The position numbers and the translations under genes were made by a program. A DNA stretch of 64,000 nt from Klebsormidium nitens (taxonomy: Eukaryota; Streptophyta; Klebsormidiophyceae; Klebsormidiales; Klebsormidiaceae), in assembly GCA_000708835.1 (NCBI GenBank), contig DF237190.1, positions 62,001 through 126,000 of the forward strand, read 5' to 3'. The notes under the pieces were generated by a model. That model did no database searches. It saw only the letters and a list, made by a program, of their open reading frames with translations, and was not told the origin of the DNA. Positions 37,001-47,364 of this stretch are shown here, one piece after another (positions within the stretch are counted from its first letter, which is position 1; each line of letters begins with the position of its first letter).

Positions 37001-37241
37001 AGAAGCATGCATATGCATGATCAATCAAAGGTGTGGAAACCTCAAAAAGAATCCTCGGAGCTGTAGCAATAGACAAGAATTTAGAAAAGCAGAATTTTGG
37101 GTGTCACCTTTCGTGCTCCTCAGACGCCTGCAGGAGGAGCTCGCAAGCTTCCTCCATAAGAAGCCCCGCCTCATGGACCTCTTGGCAATGCCTTTCCGTC
37201 TCCGAACGGAGGTCCCAGGGATCACTGCCATCGGGAGCCAT
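25036..37241 (-). CDS. Copy A: large GTPase-like protein with Tudor-like and MBD-like modules, 20 exons
   Basis: Exons (minus): 37241..37108, 36725..36581, 36451..36392, 36199..35945, 35708..35586, 35212..35046, 34561..34297, 33851..33708, 33261..33136, 32623..32567, 32183..32023, 31677..31422, 31079..30735, 30249..29872, 29513..29268, 28682..28101, 27604..26533, 26096..26038, 25661..25587, 25089..25036. They sum to 4704 nt, an open 1567-aa frame. Modules: P-loop GRSGVGKT at 84-91; Tudor-like 168-225; DLPGVSKD from 456, the dynamin-type G3 motif; CAGD near 525 in the G4 position; helical C-terminal half 632-1148; second Tudor-like segment 1268-1308; conserved WQALEVGW...FFD block 1384-1454; MBD-like 1491-1533; basic tail RKRLKK. 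A nuclear, chromatin-linked large GTPase is the inferred role; SLIP-GC/NUGGC-like dynamin relatives are the nearest family I can name. Exon structure is confirmed by copies B and C. Confidence 0.85.
26038..26096 (-). other. Copy A exon 18: second half of MBD-like domain
   Basis: The 59-nt exon encodes GKVDSYYKTPQGKRFRSLVE and joins in phase to GWPNYTSERQEGRTA before it and VYDYLEKV after it. The pattern GW...R...G..D.YY..P.GK.FRS..EV..YL is that of the methyl-CpG-binding domain. Copy C reads TSDSYYVSPQGRKFRSLVT here; copy B has a stop in place of the second Tyr. Whether methylated DNA is bound cannot be told from sequence. Confidence 0.75.
26533..27604 (-). other. Copy A exon 17: second Tudor-like segment, Asn/Gly linker, conserved block, MBD start
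   Basis: This is the longest exon, 357 codons. It encodes a helical start (ADREIIAGILNRA) and then a Tudor-like strand set around RGIILRGPL...RQSVFEVRYDGG. A low-complexity Asn/Gly/Ser linker follows, then a highly conserved module (WQALEVGWCLERLCALYGAS and IEYKPRKTGDRVDKYYIYG). It ends with EEGWPNYTSERQEGRTAG, the first half of the MBD-like domain. All three copies share it (B 41970..43179; C 48853..47322). Confidence 0.85.
33136..33261 (-). other. Copy A exon 9: DLPG, G3 motif
   Basis: The exon encodes hydrophobic strands and then HDFTDLPGVSKDPGPF. In dynamin-like proteins DxPG binds the gamma phosphate and is normally followed by the 'GV.KD' seen here. Copy C has HDFVDLPGVSNDAGPF in the same exon (54416..54291). 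The preceding exon (33851..33708; VEIFSPCQSTSPDGTP) has the Thr/Ser-Pro-rich look of a G2/switch I region. Confidence 0.75.
33381..33466. repeat. Tandem 43-bp duplication in copy A intron 8
   Basis: Two adjacent 43-bp units (CGGGATTC.AAGAATGGTG.AGCGCTTT...) differ at only two positions. They lie wholly inside an intron and alter no splice site that I can see. Confidence 0.9.
35586..36199 (-). other. Copy A exons 4-5: first Tudor-like module inside the G region
   Basis: Exon 4 carries ARVEVYFPGEDQWREGEVVDV and exon 5 continues ILFNGDEEAFTGLSL. Together they give the strand pattern V-V-aromatic...W-x-G-x-V...V/I-x-F-x-G-D of Tudor/chromo-barrel-type folds. Copy C has the same two exons (57317..57075 and 56797..56681; DRVEVYFPESDEWCEGEVV, then VKFPGEAEPATLSL). 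The match is by pattern only; the ligand cannot be predicted. Confidence 0.6.
36581..36725 (-). other. Copy A exon 2: Walker A / G1
   Basis: The exon ends RRRVVFIGRSGVGKTNL, a beta strand followed by a GxxxxGKT phosphate-binding loop. The matching exon of copy C (57850..57706) reads DRVVLVGRSGTGKTRL with the donor at the same codon. This identical boundary right after the P-loop shows common ancestry of the two genes and supports NTP binding in copy A. Confidence 0.9.
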
Positions 37242-38892
37242 TGTTCCTTCGTGAGCTTCGCTTAGCACATGCCAACCTGCACTGCCTTCGTCGGTTTTTA
37301 CTCCTTCCTTTTAGCTGGACAGCTATTCTCGCATTAAACGTAGGCTTCTCAGCAAGCTTGATATCTAGATGTTTATCGCACGTGCGAACCAGAGAGACTG
37401 GGAATCTCGTGTTTACGAATTTGCGCAAGCCCTCGTAGATCTACCATGCATGCAAGCAATACTCGCAAGTCGTTTTGAGCTGATGTCAACTTGCAATGTC
37501 AAAGCAATGGCAGAACTCGAGCAGCATCTCGGTGCAGACTTGCCCTCTTGATTGCAACGTCGCTGACGAACGATGGTGCGCAGACTGAATTTCAGGGCTA
37601 TCGCGAGCCTATGTGAACCTCAAGATAGTGATTGTCACGTCCTCGTAAGCATCGACTGTTCATGATACATTCAAGACCATGATGACGCGACTGAGAGTGA
37701 AAACAACAGATCTACGAAAACTTGAGCGAGAGAGACTGCTACACCCCGCTTCCTACAGACTTGACCTCCGAAAAGTCTGACACTTCAATCCTGCGGCGCT
37801 TTCCATGGTGCCTTTCATACTTCGGAAGTTGCTTAACTATGACAGACATGCAGACGACGCAAGGCAGAACTTCATTGATCCAGACTGACCACTGAGCGAA
37901 GAGCACGCTGCCAGGGACGCGGAATCTTGAGAGAACGCCAACCAACAGCCAAAGCAGGAGGTTCAACGGGAGTTGAAGCCTCCAGGACTCACTGCATTGA
38001 TGAGCTCCGGGCGCAGAGCAAGGACGACACCGTTAGCGCAGAACTGTTGGAGCAAGAAGACCGTGAAAGGCTTGAAGCGGAGGAACAAGGAGCGGACGGA
38101 ACGACGGGCGAGGAGCATGACGGTCGACGCCTCAGCTCGACGCGAGGAACTTAAGTACGCTATAAGGGAAGTGATTAAGCATAGACCTTGCAGTAAGCGT
38201 GATTGACTGATAGCCGCGTTTAATTGTGCCCGGAAGCTAAAAATAGGTCGAGTTGATCGTAGGCAGGTACTGTAGTTATGATCGCCCCCTGAAATTGTCA
38301 GATTTGCTAGTCGCCATGCGGCTTCGCGTGCCGCCATGAGCTATGAAACTAAGACTCCTGCCTGCCAGGCCGGCCGGCCTTTATCAGTAGTCTCTGTCGT
38401 CTCAGTCTGCCAATTTGATGCTCAATCAATTGACAATCAGTCAGGCGCCCCGCACGAGCGCCCTGGTCAAGAGCTATTGCTTGATCATAAGCAAACTGGT
38501 AGTTCGGCTTAGTGACGATCGCACATGCGTGTGCATGCTTCTCACAGTTGGATAATTTTGGCCATCCATGCTGGCAGTAGCTTTCTGCGTCGACCTACAA
38601 ACCTTCCGGAAAACTGGAACAATGCTTCTCTTCGTTGAAGCATCACATCCGGCTCTCTTTCGAATCCTGAAACGCAAATCACGGTTGAGGGTCTCTTGGC
38701 AAAGGCGGCCAGTTTTCTTCAATTCGCTCTTTTCTGCTTCCAAACCATTTTCCCCTTCAATGATGCACAGCTGCTTGTAAGCTGACTCAAAGTCTTCTGT
38801 TGACTGAAAGACGCTCTGTACCCAGCTAGAGAATGCGCCAGTAAGGAGACGCTGTAGGTTTCATCTGCTAACGGAAGCTTACAAACAGCTCA
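37242..38892. promoter_or_regulatory. Head-to-head region between copies A and B
   Basis: Start codons of copy A (37241, minus) and of the exon-1-like fragment of copy B (38893, plus) face away from each other across 1.65 kb. The roughly 30 bases just upstream of both ATGs are recognisably related (TGCTAAGCGAAGCTCACGAA against TGCTAACGGAAGCTTACAAA), so the duplicated block included some 5' flank. Short ORFs inside (for example plus 37369-37551 and 37927-38154) have no recognised content. Confidence 0.5.
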
Positions 38893-38965
38893 ATGGCTTC
38901 AAATGTCATCGATCCGTGGGACCTTCGTTCGGAGACGGGAAGGACCTTCCACGAAGTTAACGAGG
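38893..38965 (+). pseudogene. Copy B exon 1 fragment
   Basis: It reads MASNVIDPWDLRSETGR.FHEVNEA, a clear match to the copy A exon 1 start MAPDGSDPWDLRSETERHCQEVHEA. Similarity stops abruptly after NEA, and the following sequence resembles no later part of exon 1. A GTAAGT donor lies at 39065, but its phase (1) does not match the next recognisable exon at 39435 (phase 0). This suggests a deletion scar rather than a working first exon. Confidence 0.7.
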
Positions 38966-41900
38966 CAAAAGAAACAGAACAAAAGGGTTGCAAACAGAAG
39001 TGGCTCTCATTTCGTGTCGGCGAACAGAAGCGGATTAGCAAAGTTCGCAAGGTCTGCCGCTTAGGTAAGTTTGGGGTCTCCAAACGGTTACTCGTTTGAG
39101 AGTAGACCTTGTTTCGCAGTCATCGCCCCTTGTCTTCTTACAACTTTTCTGAAGTATTTGATTGCAGTCAAGTGTGGGATCGTCTGCTTCTTGTAGGGAT
39201 GGTGGCCTGCAATGTGCTTCTCTGGCACATATTGCTTCAAATGGAAAAGAGCCTCCATGTCCGATTCTTTTCCCATATGAAACAGTCTACCGAATAAAAA
39301 TCGGTGTCGTTTTCAATTCAAGCTGTTCGGACCCTTGATCTCCTGATTCTGAGTTCGAAGGCTTTCAGAGATACTCTGAGGAATTTTGGAAAACCTGGAA
39401 GGGCTTCTATTGTGCGGGCGTGTTTTCTTTACAGTTGGCACGGCTCGTTATCCACTCCTCGAAGGATCCCGGAACGGTCCTTCCGTCACTGTTCAGGGGG
39501 GACCTACAGCAGGCGCTCCACGCAGGTCCGGTACCCCCTCTTTTGGAAACTATGGAATACGACGGCGTCCATCTTCAAGACCTTATGATTGCCCCATTTC
39601 GTCTGCACCCAACCGAGCACTTCTACCGGGCACTGGGAATCGACGGTCAGGATTCGGACGCGGCCGCGCGGAAGTCGCCGATCTGGGACATGGTCGCAGG
39701 GTTTCTGGAGGGGTGCGCGAGCGCGCTGGTGCGCGCGGCCGCGGAGGCGCTGCAGGACCTGGGGCAGGACGTGGAGACGGGGGGGCGCGAGCTCTTGGAT
39801 CAGGTACGCGCGCGCACACGAGGCTATGTGCGTAAGCTGTGTTGAATGTAGTTGTGGGTCTGTTCAAACCTGAAAATAAGGTCACCCGATCAACCCACAA
39901 GTAGGACATAATGAAAGGATGCAAGAGTATGAAGAAGGTCCACTGCGCTTGATTGTCATCCACAATCTGAAGGGACCAGATTGACGTTTCACATCCTCTG
40001 CTTTTGAACTGCCTGCACACCTTCGGCAAAACTCCGGGGCGAACCAGCAGGGCACATCCTGACCTGTCTTAGCTTTTACCACCCGGGGCTTCAATGCCAG
40101 GGGCTCTGAAGAAACAAGAAGTTACTTGTCGCCCATACAGAAATGTACTGAAAGCTTCTCTCTTGAGGTTGTTTCTTTCTCGCAATTACAGCTGATTCGC
40201 TGCCACGTGGACGCGATCGTCGCACGCCACCTGGGCGCACTGCGCGCGATGCGCGTGTTCGAGGTCATCCGCCGCGCGGCCGAGCAGACGATCAGTTCCA
40301 AGACCGCGCGCCTGTGCACCAAAATGAAGCGGGGAAGGCAGAGGACGTGGGGCGTCCCAAACGGACATGGGCAGAAATCGAAGATGATGCGCGTCGAGGA
40401 GGCGTGCAGAGGCTTGGCTGAAATCGGGAGGAACAAGGTAAAGATCTTCCGAGGAACAAGGATAAATCGGAAGGGAATCCAATTTGAGGTTTTTGCCATA
40501 CGAGAAGCATCACTGTACGACTGCATTCTTGTTGAGCAATCTCTGATATGATCGGCGGCTGTGCTCAAAGCCACGAGATCACGAGACGGCTTTTGCAACC
40601 TGTCAGGCTCTTTCAAGAGAGTCAGGATTCGTTTTCTGCTTGGTTTCTTGGTCTTTTTGGGACCCTCACATCAGTTTTCAGATGCCCCGGCAACGCTACT
40701 TGACGTCACCATGGGCTTCCCTCAGATTCCTCTTGTCCCCTCCGATGCTCGCAACCGTCAGAACGCCACCCGTCATCTTGTTTTCCAGGACTCGCAGTGG
40801 CGCTTCAGCGGATCGTAACATCCGCGGAGTTCGGAGGGCACGGCAATATCAAACTTTCTTGGATATCTATCAAGGATTGAGGGGTCCACAACCTCAAATA
40901 TGTTTTTGCTCCATCTTGCAGGAAATTGAGCTGTTCATGATGCTCCTCAAGCCGACGTTCTCCAACATTCGCGTCGACATCAAGAACCTGCCCCATCAGC
41001 TGGACCCTCGGGAGCTCCTGACCCTCATCAAACCCGCGCGCCTCGCCGCGCGCGCGTCCTTGCTCGCGCGCTCCCACTCCCTGCAAACCAAATTCGCGCG
41101 TTTACTCAGTGTCGAGCGAGGACAAACGGAGCCGGAACACGCAGAGGGGGACGGAAGAGAGTGGACATTCATCGAAACGAGGGACTTGCTGAACTGTCTG
41201 AACCGCGCGTTTGAAGATTCTGCTAAGTCGCGCGACGCGGCCTTGGAGAGGGGTTTAGAGAACCCTGAGGTGCGCGAGGCGGCCGCGGGCCGCTCCTTGG
41301 AGGGAATGATAGCGTATGTGCGGCAATTGGAGGGCCTCTTCAGTGCAGCGGACCAAGGGGGGCTGAAGTTTGCGGAAGATTCCTTTGAGGCGGCAGTGCG
41401 CGCGCGGGAAAAGGGTGGTTCCGGCCGGGATGCGTGGCGGAACGGGCTGCCGGAAGACTACGTACGAGAGGACTCGGACATTCTGCAACTGCTCAAGGTG
41501 AGTTTGTCACGCTTCTTGCTCGTTGCGAACTTCTCGGTGAGAAGAAACACGTGTCAATTGGCTTCGATTCACGTTCATGAATTCTTTTCTGATTTGCATG
41601 ACGAAGTCCCAGATCTGACACAGGGCCGTCTCTGTGCATTGAAAGGGCTGGAAAGCATCGGATACTTCAGCAGAGTGATGTTGCCGCCGTTCCTTTGCTC
41701 ATAGAAGAATATCCAGCACCACTCACGCACTCCGCTATCGCTCCTCCCGAAAATATTGTTGCTTACAAAATCAAACGCTATATGCCTTTCTTTTCATTCG
41801 AGACGTCAGGATATTCTGTTTTGACACCTCTCGGAGCAGACTTCCGTGGCTGTCGATTTTCCAGCCTTCTCAATGAAACAAGTTTTAACCGGACAATGAC

Positions 41901-42250
41901 CACTACTTAGCAGTACGTCCAGAAGAGAGATTAATGACGTCAAACTGTTGCAAACTGCTCTCCATTCAGGCGGTCACCCAGTTTTACCACCGCTCGCGCG
42001 GGATCCTGACGCTGCGCGCGCGCAAGGCGGCCGATCGGGAGGTCATCGCCGGCATACTCAATCGCGCACAAGCGCGCAAAAAAGCAAAGAGGATTCAAGC
42101 CGAGGAGAAAATCCCGCGTTCGGACGTCCGGAGTACAGAAAAGGCGTCCGAAAGCATGACCGATAGGACCCGCGAAGCAGACGAACAGGCCCAGGAGAAC
42201 GGGGCCGTTGGTCTGATGGGTGATCAAAGCGGGGCGGGGCCCGAGGGAAG

Positions 42251-42720
42251 AAACGGAAACAGAAACGGAAGTGAAAACGGAAACGGAATTGGAAACGGAT
42301 TGGGAATCAGAGGGGCGTCGGGAGGTGATTGCATGGGCCAACGCTTTGAGAAGCAGATTTGGGATGAGTCTGAGGGGATGTTTGTCGTGAAACGGGGGAT
42401 CATCCTGAGAGGTCCGATTGTCAGTAAAGCACGCATGGTGACCCGGCAGTCGGTTTTTGAGGTCCGGTACGACGGAGGCCGGACCGGCGAGGTCAGCCTC
42501 CGGCCGGAAGAGCGGAACAGCGGAACGGACCGGAAGTTAGTCCCAAGGGGTTCGTTGGGCAGTGACGGGTCAGGTGATCGGCCCTCGGTGGGGGAGGAGG
42601 GCAGCTGCAGCGGAAACGGAAAACGGAAAAGAATCACAGACGGAAACGAGACTGGATGCGGGGACATGAATAGCAGCGGGAATCTGAACGGAAACGGAAA
42701 CGAAAACGGAAGCGGAAACG
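42251..42720 (+). repeat. Hexanucleotide (GGAAAC/GGAAGC)n tracts in copy B exon 17
   Basis: Interrupted runs of GGAAACGGAAAC-type hexamers at about 42251-42300 and 42600-42720 encode the Asn-Gly/Ser-Gly linker. Equivalent tracts, read on the other strand, occur in copy A (about 26915-27020) and copy C (about 47697-47770). Linker length varies between copies, as expected for slippage. Confidence 0.8.
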
Positions 42721-44481
42721 GAGCGGCTCCAAAGCGCTGGCAGGCGCTCGAGGTGGGCTGGTGCCTGGAGCGGCTGTGCGCGCTGTACGGCGCGTCGGCG
42801 GACGCGTTCCGGACGGCGCTCCGCGACTACGAGGCGTCCGCGCTGCCGGACGGCGTCCGAATTCAGTACAAGCCGCGCAAAACGGGCGACCGAGTGGATA
42901 AGTACTACTGGTACGGAGACTTTCGGACGGACAGTCTGGTGAAGCTCCAGCAGTTCTTCGACGAACTTTCGGGCGCCGAGTGTGCGCCAAAGCCGAAGGC
43001 GCGCGCGCCGCCCTCGTGCGGCAAGGGTGTGCAAAAGCCGAAGACGCGCGCGCAAGAGGAGGGCGGCCGCGGCTCGCGGCCGCAGCTGACGCCGGCGCAG
43101 AAGAAGGAGGTAAAGGAGAGAATGGAGGAGGAGCGATGGCCGAACTACACGTCGGAGCGCCAGGAAGGTCGCACTGCGGGTGGGTAGTCCGTACGACACT
43201 GTTGCAGCCAAAGATTGACACGGGGTGATCTTTCCAGTCTGCCGATGCGTGGAATCACGTTGCAGCCGTCGGTCCATCCCGTCAGACCTTTGAGGATCAG
43301 CAGATCGGCTTGCGGCAGAGTCAGTTTGTTCGGAGCTTGGCGAAACTGCTACGAGCTGTTTGAAAACTCGTGTGCAATATCCGATGGAGTCAAGCTCGTT
43401 TTTCTAGCTTTTGCAGCAATCTGCGCGATCACCGCGGAGCGAGGTTGCGCCCCAAATGTATCGTATTCGTGTCGTATACGGGCCTATGAAATCTTACTCT
43501 TCACTTTGAAATCTTGAAAGCAGAGGGGGGAGCCTGTTTTTTCATGCACACCTCTCTCTTCTCCAACTTCTTCAGGTAAAGTGGACTGCTACTAAATGAC
43601 CCCGCACCGAAAGCTTTTCCGTTCGCTTGTTAAGGTACGCCCAAAGTTTTATGTTATCGGGGAATGTTAAATCAGGCCCCTGTGCTGCTCTTGATGAGGC
43701 TCAGCCGTTCATTTCTCTCATCCAAGCGTTGAATTTGTTTGGCGGCGAGGCATCAGTCACCTCTGGACCTCGAGGGCTGCAAGTATCTGCCGATTGAAAC
43801 CTTGCGCGCTCTCAGAGTGTGCCAAAATTCATTTCAGTGCGCATGAGTACCTTGTTGCGGAGCAACTCACTTCGCTGCAGGAGATATGGAAGGCAGTGTT
43901 AGAAAATTTCTACAGTACGGTCGAAGCCAGTATTTCTTGTGGGCCGTATGGCCGGTAAAAGCCAGACTATGTGGGCAGTTTTACGAGTCTCTGCTTTGCA
44001 GAGGACCGTGCTTAAAGGCGCGAGCGATTGCCTTGGTTGATTGGCTTTTTGTCTCGTGTTGCAGGTCCACAGTTACCTACAGAAGATCGATGCGACGAAG
44101 GGGAAGCGAACGGTCTCCGACGATGAAGAGGATCGGCCGGTGAGGGCTCACAATCTTTCTGTTGACTTCTCTTGACGCTTCGGTAGGTTCCGTCGTCCAC
44201 TGACGCACGCACTTTGGCTAAAACGATATTTTGTGGAGCATTAGGTCTCGAAAAGGTTGTGATCTTTCAAAAAGTGAAAGAATCGGGCAAGAACGCCAAG
44301 ATCGTGAGTCTGTGGTTAGTATGTGTGATGTACGCCCCCCTGTGAGATCTCGTTGATAACTTGAAGCAGAACATTGATTCTTGACTGGAGGACACATTCC
44401 GGCATGGTGTTTGGACATGACAGAATCCAAACGCTTGCCATACTTGGCTAACCCTCGTTGATGTCGGTCCGGGATCCTGTT

Positions 44482-44512
44482 TAAAACCCTAAAACCCTAA
44501 AACCCTGAAACT
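44482..44512. repeat. Short interstitial AAAACCCT repeat in last intron of copy B
   Basis: Three consecutive AAAACCCT-type units and a degenerate one lie on the plus strand, which is the sense strand of copy B. This is the same eight-base telomere-like unit, in the same C-rich sense orientation, as the one in NOL6 intron 10. Confidence 0.8.
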
Positions 44513-44703
44513 TTTAAGGATCTGCATAGCCCTTGTTTTTTCTATCGGCGATCAACCAAAGATCTTGTCCACTCTTGGCTAACCAAACAAGCCTAATGAT
44601 CTGCAGTTCCTCCTACCTATAACTGTCCACTTCCATCGTTTTGCAGCTGTGTCAGCTAGAATCGGAGCGGCCCACGACAAAAAAGAAGCGTCCAAAAGCC
44701 TGA

Positions 44704-46125
44704 TCGGACTCAGTGTCGCTAATATTACGACGATGCACAACATACTTCTACCATGCGTCTCCATAGTAGAAGGCATTTAGTCGTTTACAGGCCCGCAAAT
44801 ACTCGGAGGTCTTCTGTAGATGCATTGCCAGTTTCTCAGTGAAGGTTTAGCGCGGGGGGCGTCAAAGCCATGTAGAGTCCTACCATTGAGCGATCAGTCA
44901 CACCATGGACGGAACCCATGCATGCACGACGCTACTCAAGGGCCCCAGGACATGCTGAACCCCTATGCAGGCCCCGGTTCTGAATATTGCTGACATGTAA
45001 TATGAACCGCACAGCGGTCCGTCCTTTACACGCGTCCGACATGCATATTTGCGCAACCGTAATTTCGGAAGCAAGTGCTATACCACCGCTAATATATTAT
45101 GGGCAAAGCCCTATGAATCAATGCCTGATGGGTGCATGTTATACTGCACCCAGTGCAACCGGCCAATTCTCTCGAACGCTCTCATTATGCGGCAATGTTA
45201 CATAGTTGGCACACGCGTGATACATTTAGGACTTATACAGCTCAGTGGGAACGCTTCAGTATCTAGCGTGTTTCCGATCGATGCACGTACATATGGAATT
45301 CCGAAGCGTAGGGTCAATTGGAAATCGAGAAGCCAGTACTCGAGCCGAATCTGTTTACTGGCTCTAAGTCTGCGTCACTTCCATGAATACCAATCGGTAG
45401 CATTACAGTGCCTATCGTCACGTGGTGCACTAAGAAAACCGTGGAGCATATCTGTGACGCTAGTCATCTACATATTTTCTTATGGCCCTCTAGTACGCCT
45501 AATTCCCGGCCACTCTGGGCGGCAATGATGCGATCTCAAATGCATAGTCATTTCTAGTCTATATACCCATTGGCCCCCGCTTTCGCGTTGTAGAAGGTCC
45601 CGTTCCTTTTTCAAAGATATAGCTGGGCCCCGACTATAAGTCTGCGTTCGAAAAAGCCGTTCTGCATGAGTTGCCAGTCGAGAGTGACTGTGAATCACCC
45701 AGATCTTGAGTTTCTTGCTTAAATGTACAATATGCACATCATAAGCACTTTTTCAAGAGTAACCGAGGGCTCAGGAGTAAGCCACAGGAATCTTTGGGTC
45801 ACTGTGAAGCAGGAATTGTTTCTTGGGCCTGGCGCATGCTGTGGGTCGCTTGCATGCCGGCCTAGCCCCTTGCGTTACCTTAGAAAGCAGGGGCAGAATA
45901 GCTATGCCTCGGATCCCACTGAGAAGGGCAGTTTTGATGCGATTGACGAAACTTTTGGTTTCGAAGCCTACAACCCGGTCAATTGAACCCACTTTAACGG
46001 CCTGTCAGGCGCCAAAAGACCCGGAGCCTGAAATGTTTCTGGAGACGCTTGGAGCACACATTCTTATCGCATCATCGCTTCGCAGACCAAAAGGAACAGT
46101 GCTAGAGGGATTGTGAGCACCTTAC
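44704..46125. other. Spacer between tail-to-tail copies B and C
   Basis: No supported gene. A plus-strand ORF at 45049-45528 (159 codons) is the longest here. It is Cys-rich at CMLYCTQCNRPI but resembles nothing I know and has no splice partners. This stretch has a lower GC content and a different texture from the flanking exons. Confidence 0.4.
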
Positions 46126-47344
46126 CTACGGGCTGCCTTTGTCAGCAAGGTGACCTCCTTCCCGTTCTCCCACTCCCTTCATGTACTCGTGCACCTAGAA
46201 ATGGAGGACAGCGACAAGGAGAGAAAAAGCTTTGTCGAAATTTATAAGCTTGCCCATGCCGGGGGCTTTTACTGTCTTTCTGATCCTACAAGAGGGATTC
46301 TTCTTACTAGCCCGCGGGAACCGGTGCGCGTTTGGACACTTCCCGCATTTGGAAGCACTCTCGCAAACATACTCAGAATCAACGATCGCAAATGGGGTTG
46401 GCAGACGGCGACTAGGTCGACAAATGAACCAGAGTCATGAGTTGCAGGGATGAATTATTGCTACGATCCCTGACTGGAAGCTTTCCGGGTAAACCCGGAG
46501 AAACTTTAGAAATATGAAAGATGGTTCTTATGGGGTTTCACATTCACAGAAAGGTTTGGCGGCTGACCCACATTGATGAGCAGACTTCGAGTCTCAGGTT
46601 AGTGTAGAAACAGGCGGTACTGAACCCTGCTCAAGACTGGCTACCGCCCACTTCTGGTCATTGTACATGTAAGCACTTAACCAATCCATAAACAAGATAT
46701 ATTCAAGGCCCGAAAGTCCCTGTGGCTTCAGCCAAAGACTCACCGTGACCAGCGACCGAAACTTCCTGCCCTGTGGGGAGACGTAGTAGCTGTCACTCGT
46801 TCCTGTTGCAACGAAGAGCAAGGTTTCAGCAAAAAGGGGAGCGCGATCCAGTACAAAAGAGAAATGAGACGATCCAATCTTTCGGTGGTTTTTGAAAGTT
46901 TGACGGAAGTACACGTGTGAAGAAGATTGACTATATGGTTAACTACTCGCATCCCCTAAGCCTTTACTAGACTCTAAAGAATTGATCGCGGTATTATGAG
47001 ACGTCTTCACTTTGGAGAATCGGGAGAGTCACAATTTCAGAGGCAATCAGCCTTCTGAGGCTTGATTGCAAGATCCAATTGCGTCTTCGCTTCTCTGTAG
47101 TCCTACTCAAGCACGAAACGCCTGTTGAGCCAGGAAGTCCCTGACCGAGTTTTAGCAATCTCGGTCGAATTCCGGTCGGATTTCCAGCGCGGTCAAACTC
47201 TCATGCATAAATATTGCAGGAAATAGCAGGACAATTACTTCCGGAACGGCCGGCAAAGTTTCTCGTGAGATGGAGAAGCGAAAGCTTTGAAGGCCCGAAG
47301 CACACAAAGAAAATTGCCCACCTGCCGTGACGCCCGCCTTCCGC

Positions 47345-47364
47345 NNNNNNNNNNNNNNNNNNNN
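47345..47364. other. Assembly gap, 20 N
   Basis: A run of exactly 20 N interrupts exon 17 of copy C in a GC-rich part between the ASRGRQG reading and the MBD start. In copies A and B the corresponding interval encodes about 30-60 residues including LTPAQK...RMEEE.WPNYTSERQ, so real coding sequence is probably missing here. Confidence 0.95.

Larger units (their letters stand above)
39435..44703 (+). pseudogene. Copy B: C-terminal half of the GTPase/MBD-like family, with internal stop
   Basis: Exons equivalent to copy A exons 14-20: 39435..39803, 40192..40437, 40922..41497, 41970..43179, 43576..43634, 44065..44139, 44647..44703. All splice sites and phases are kept, and the exons before 43576 are open. 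The P-loop, first Tudor-like module, DLPG and exon 10-13 equivalents are absent. In the 59-nt MBD exon the second Tyr of the YY pair is replaced by TAA (43593-43595), which would cut off the MBD half, the DEEDRP exon and the basic tail TTKKKRPKA. The last two exons are still well preserved, so the stop may be recent. It could encode a shortened Tudor-like protein if a start exists, but no proper 5' exon is visible; I favour a pseudogene. Confidence 0.75.

Noticed and set aside
45049-45528. 159-codon plus-strand ORF with CMLYCTQCNRPI as a zinc-binding gene
   Set aside because: No conserved spacing of metal ligands, no splice structure, no paralogue; length is possible by chance.
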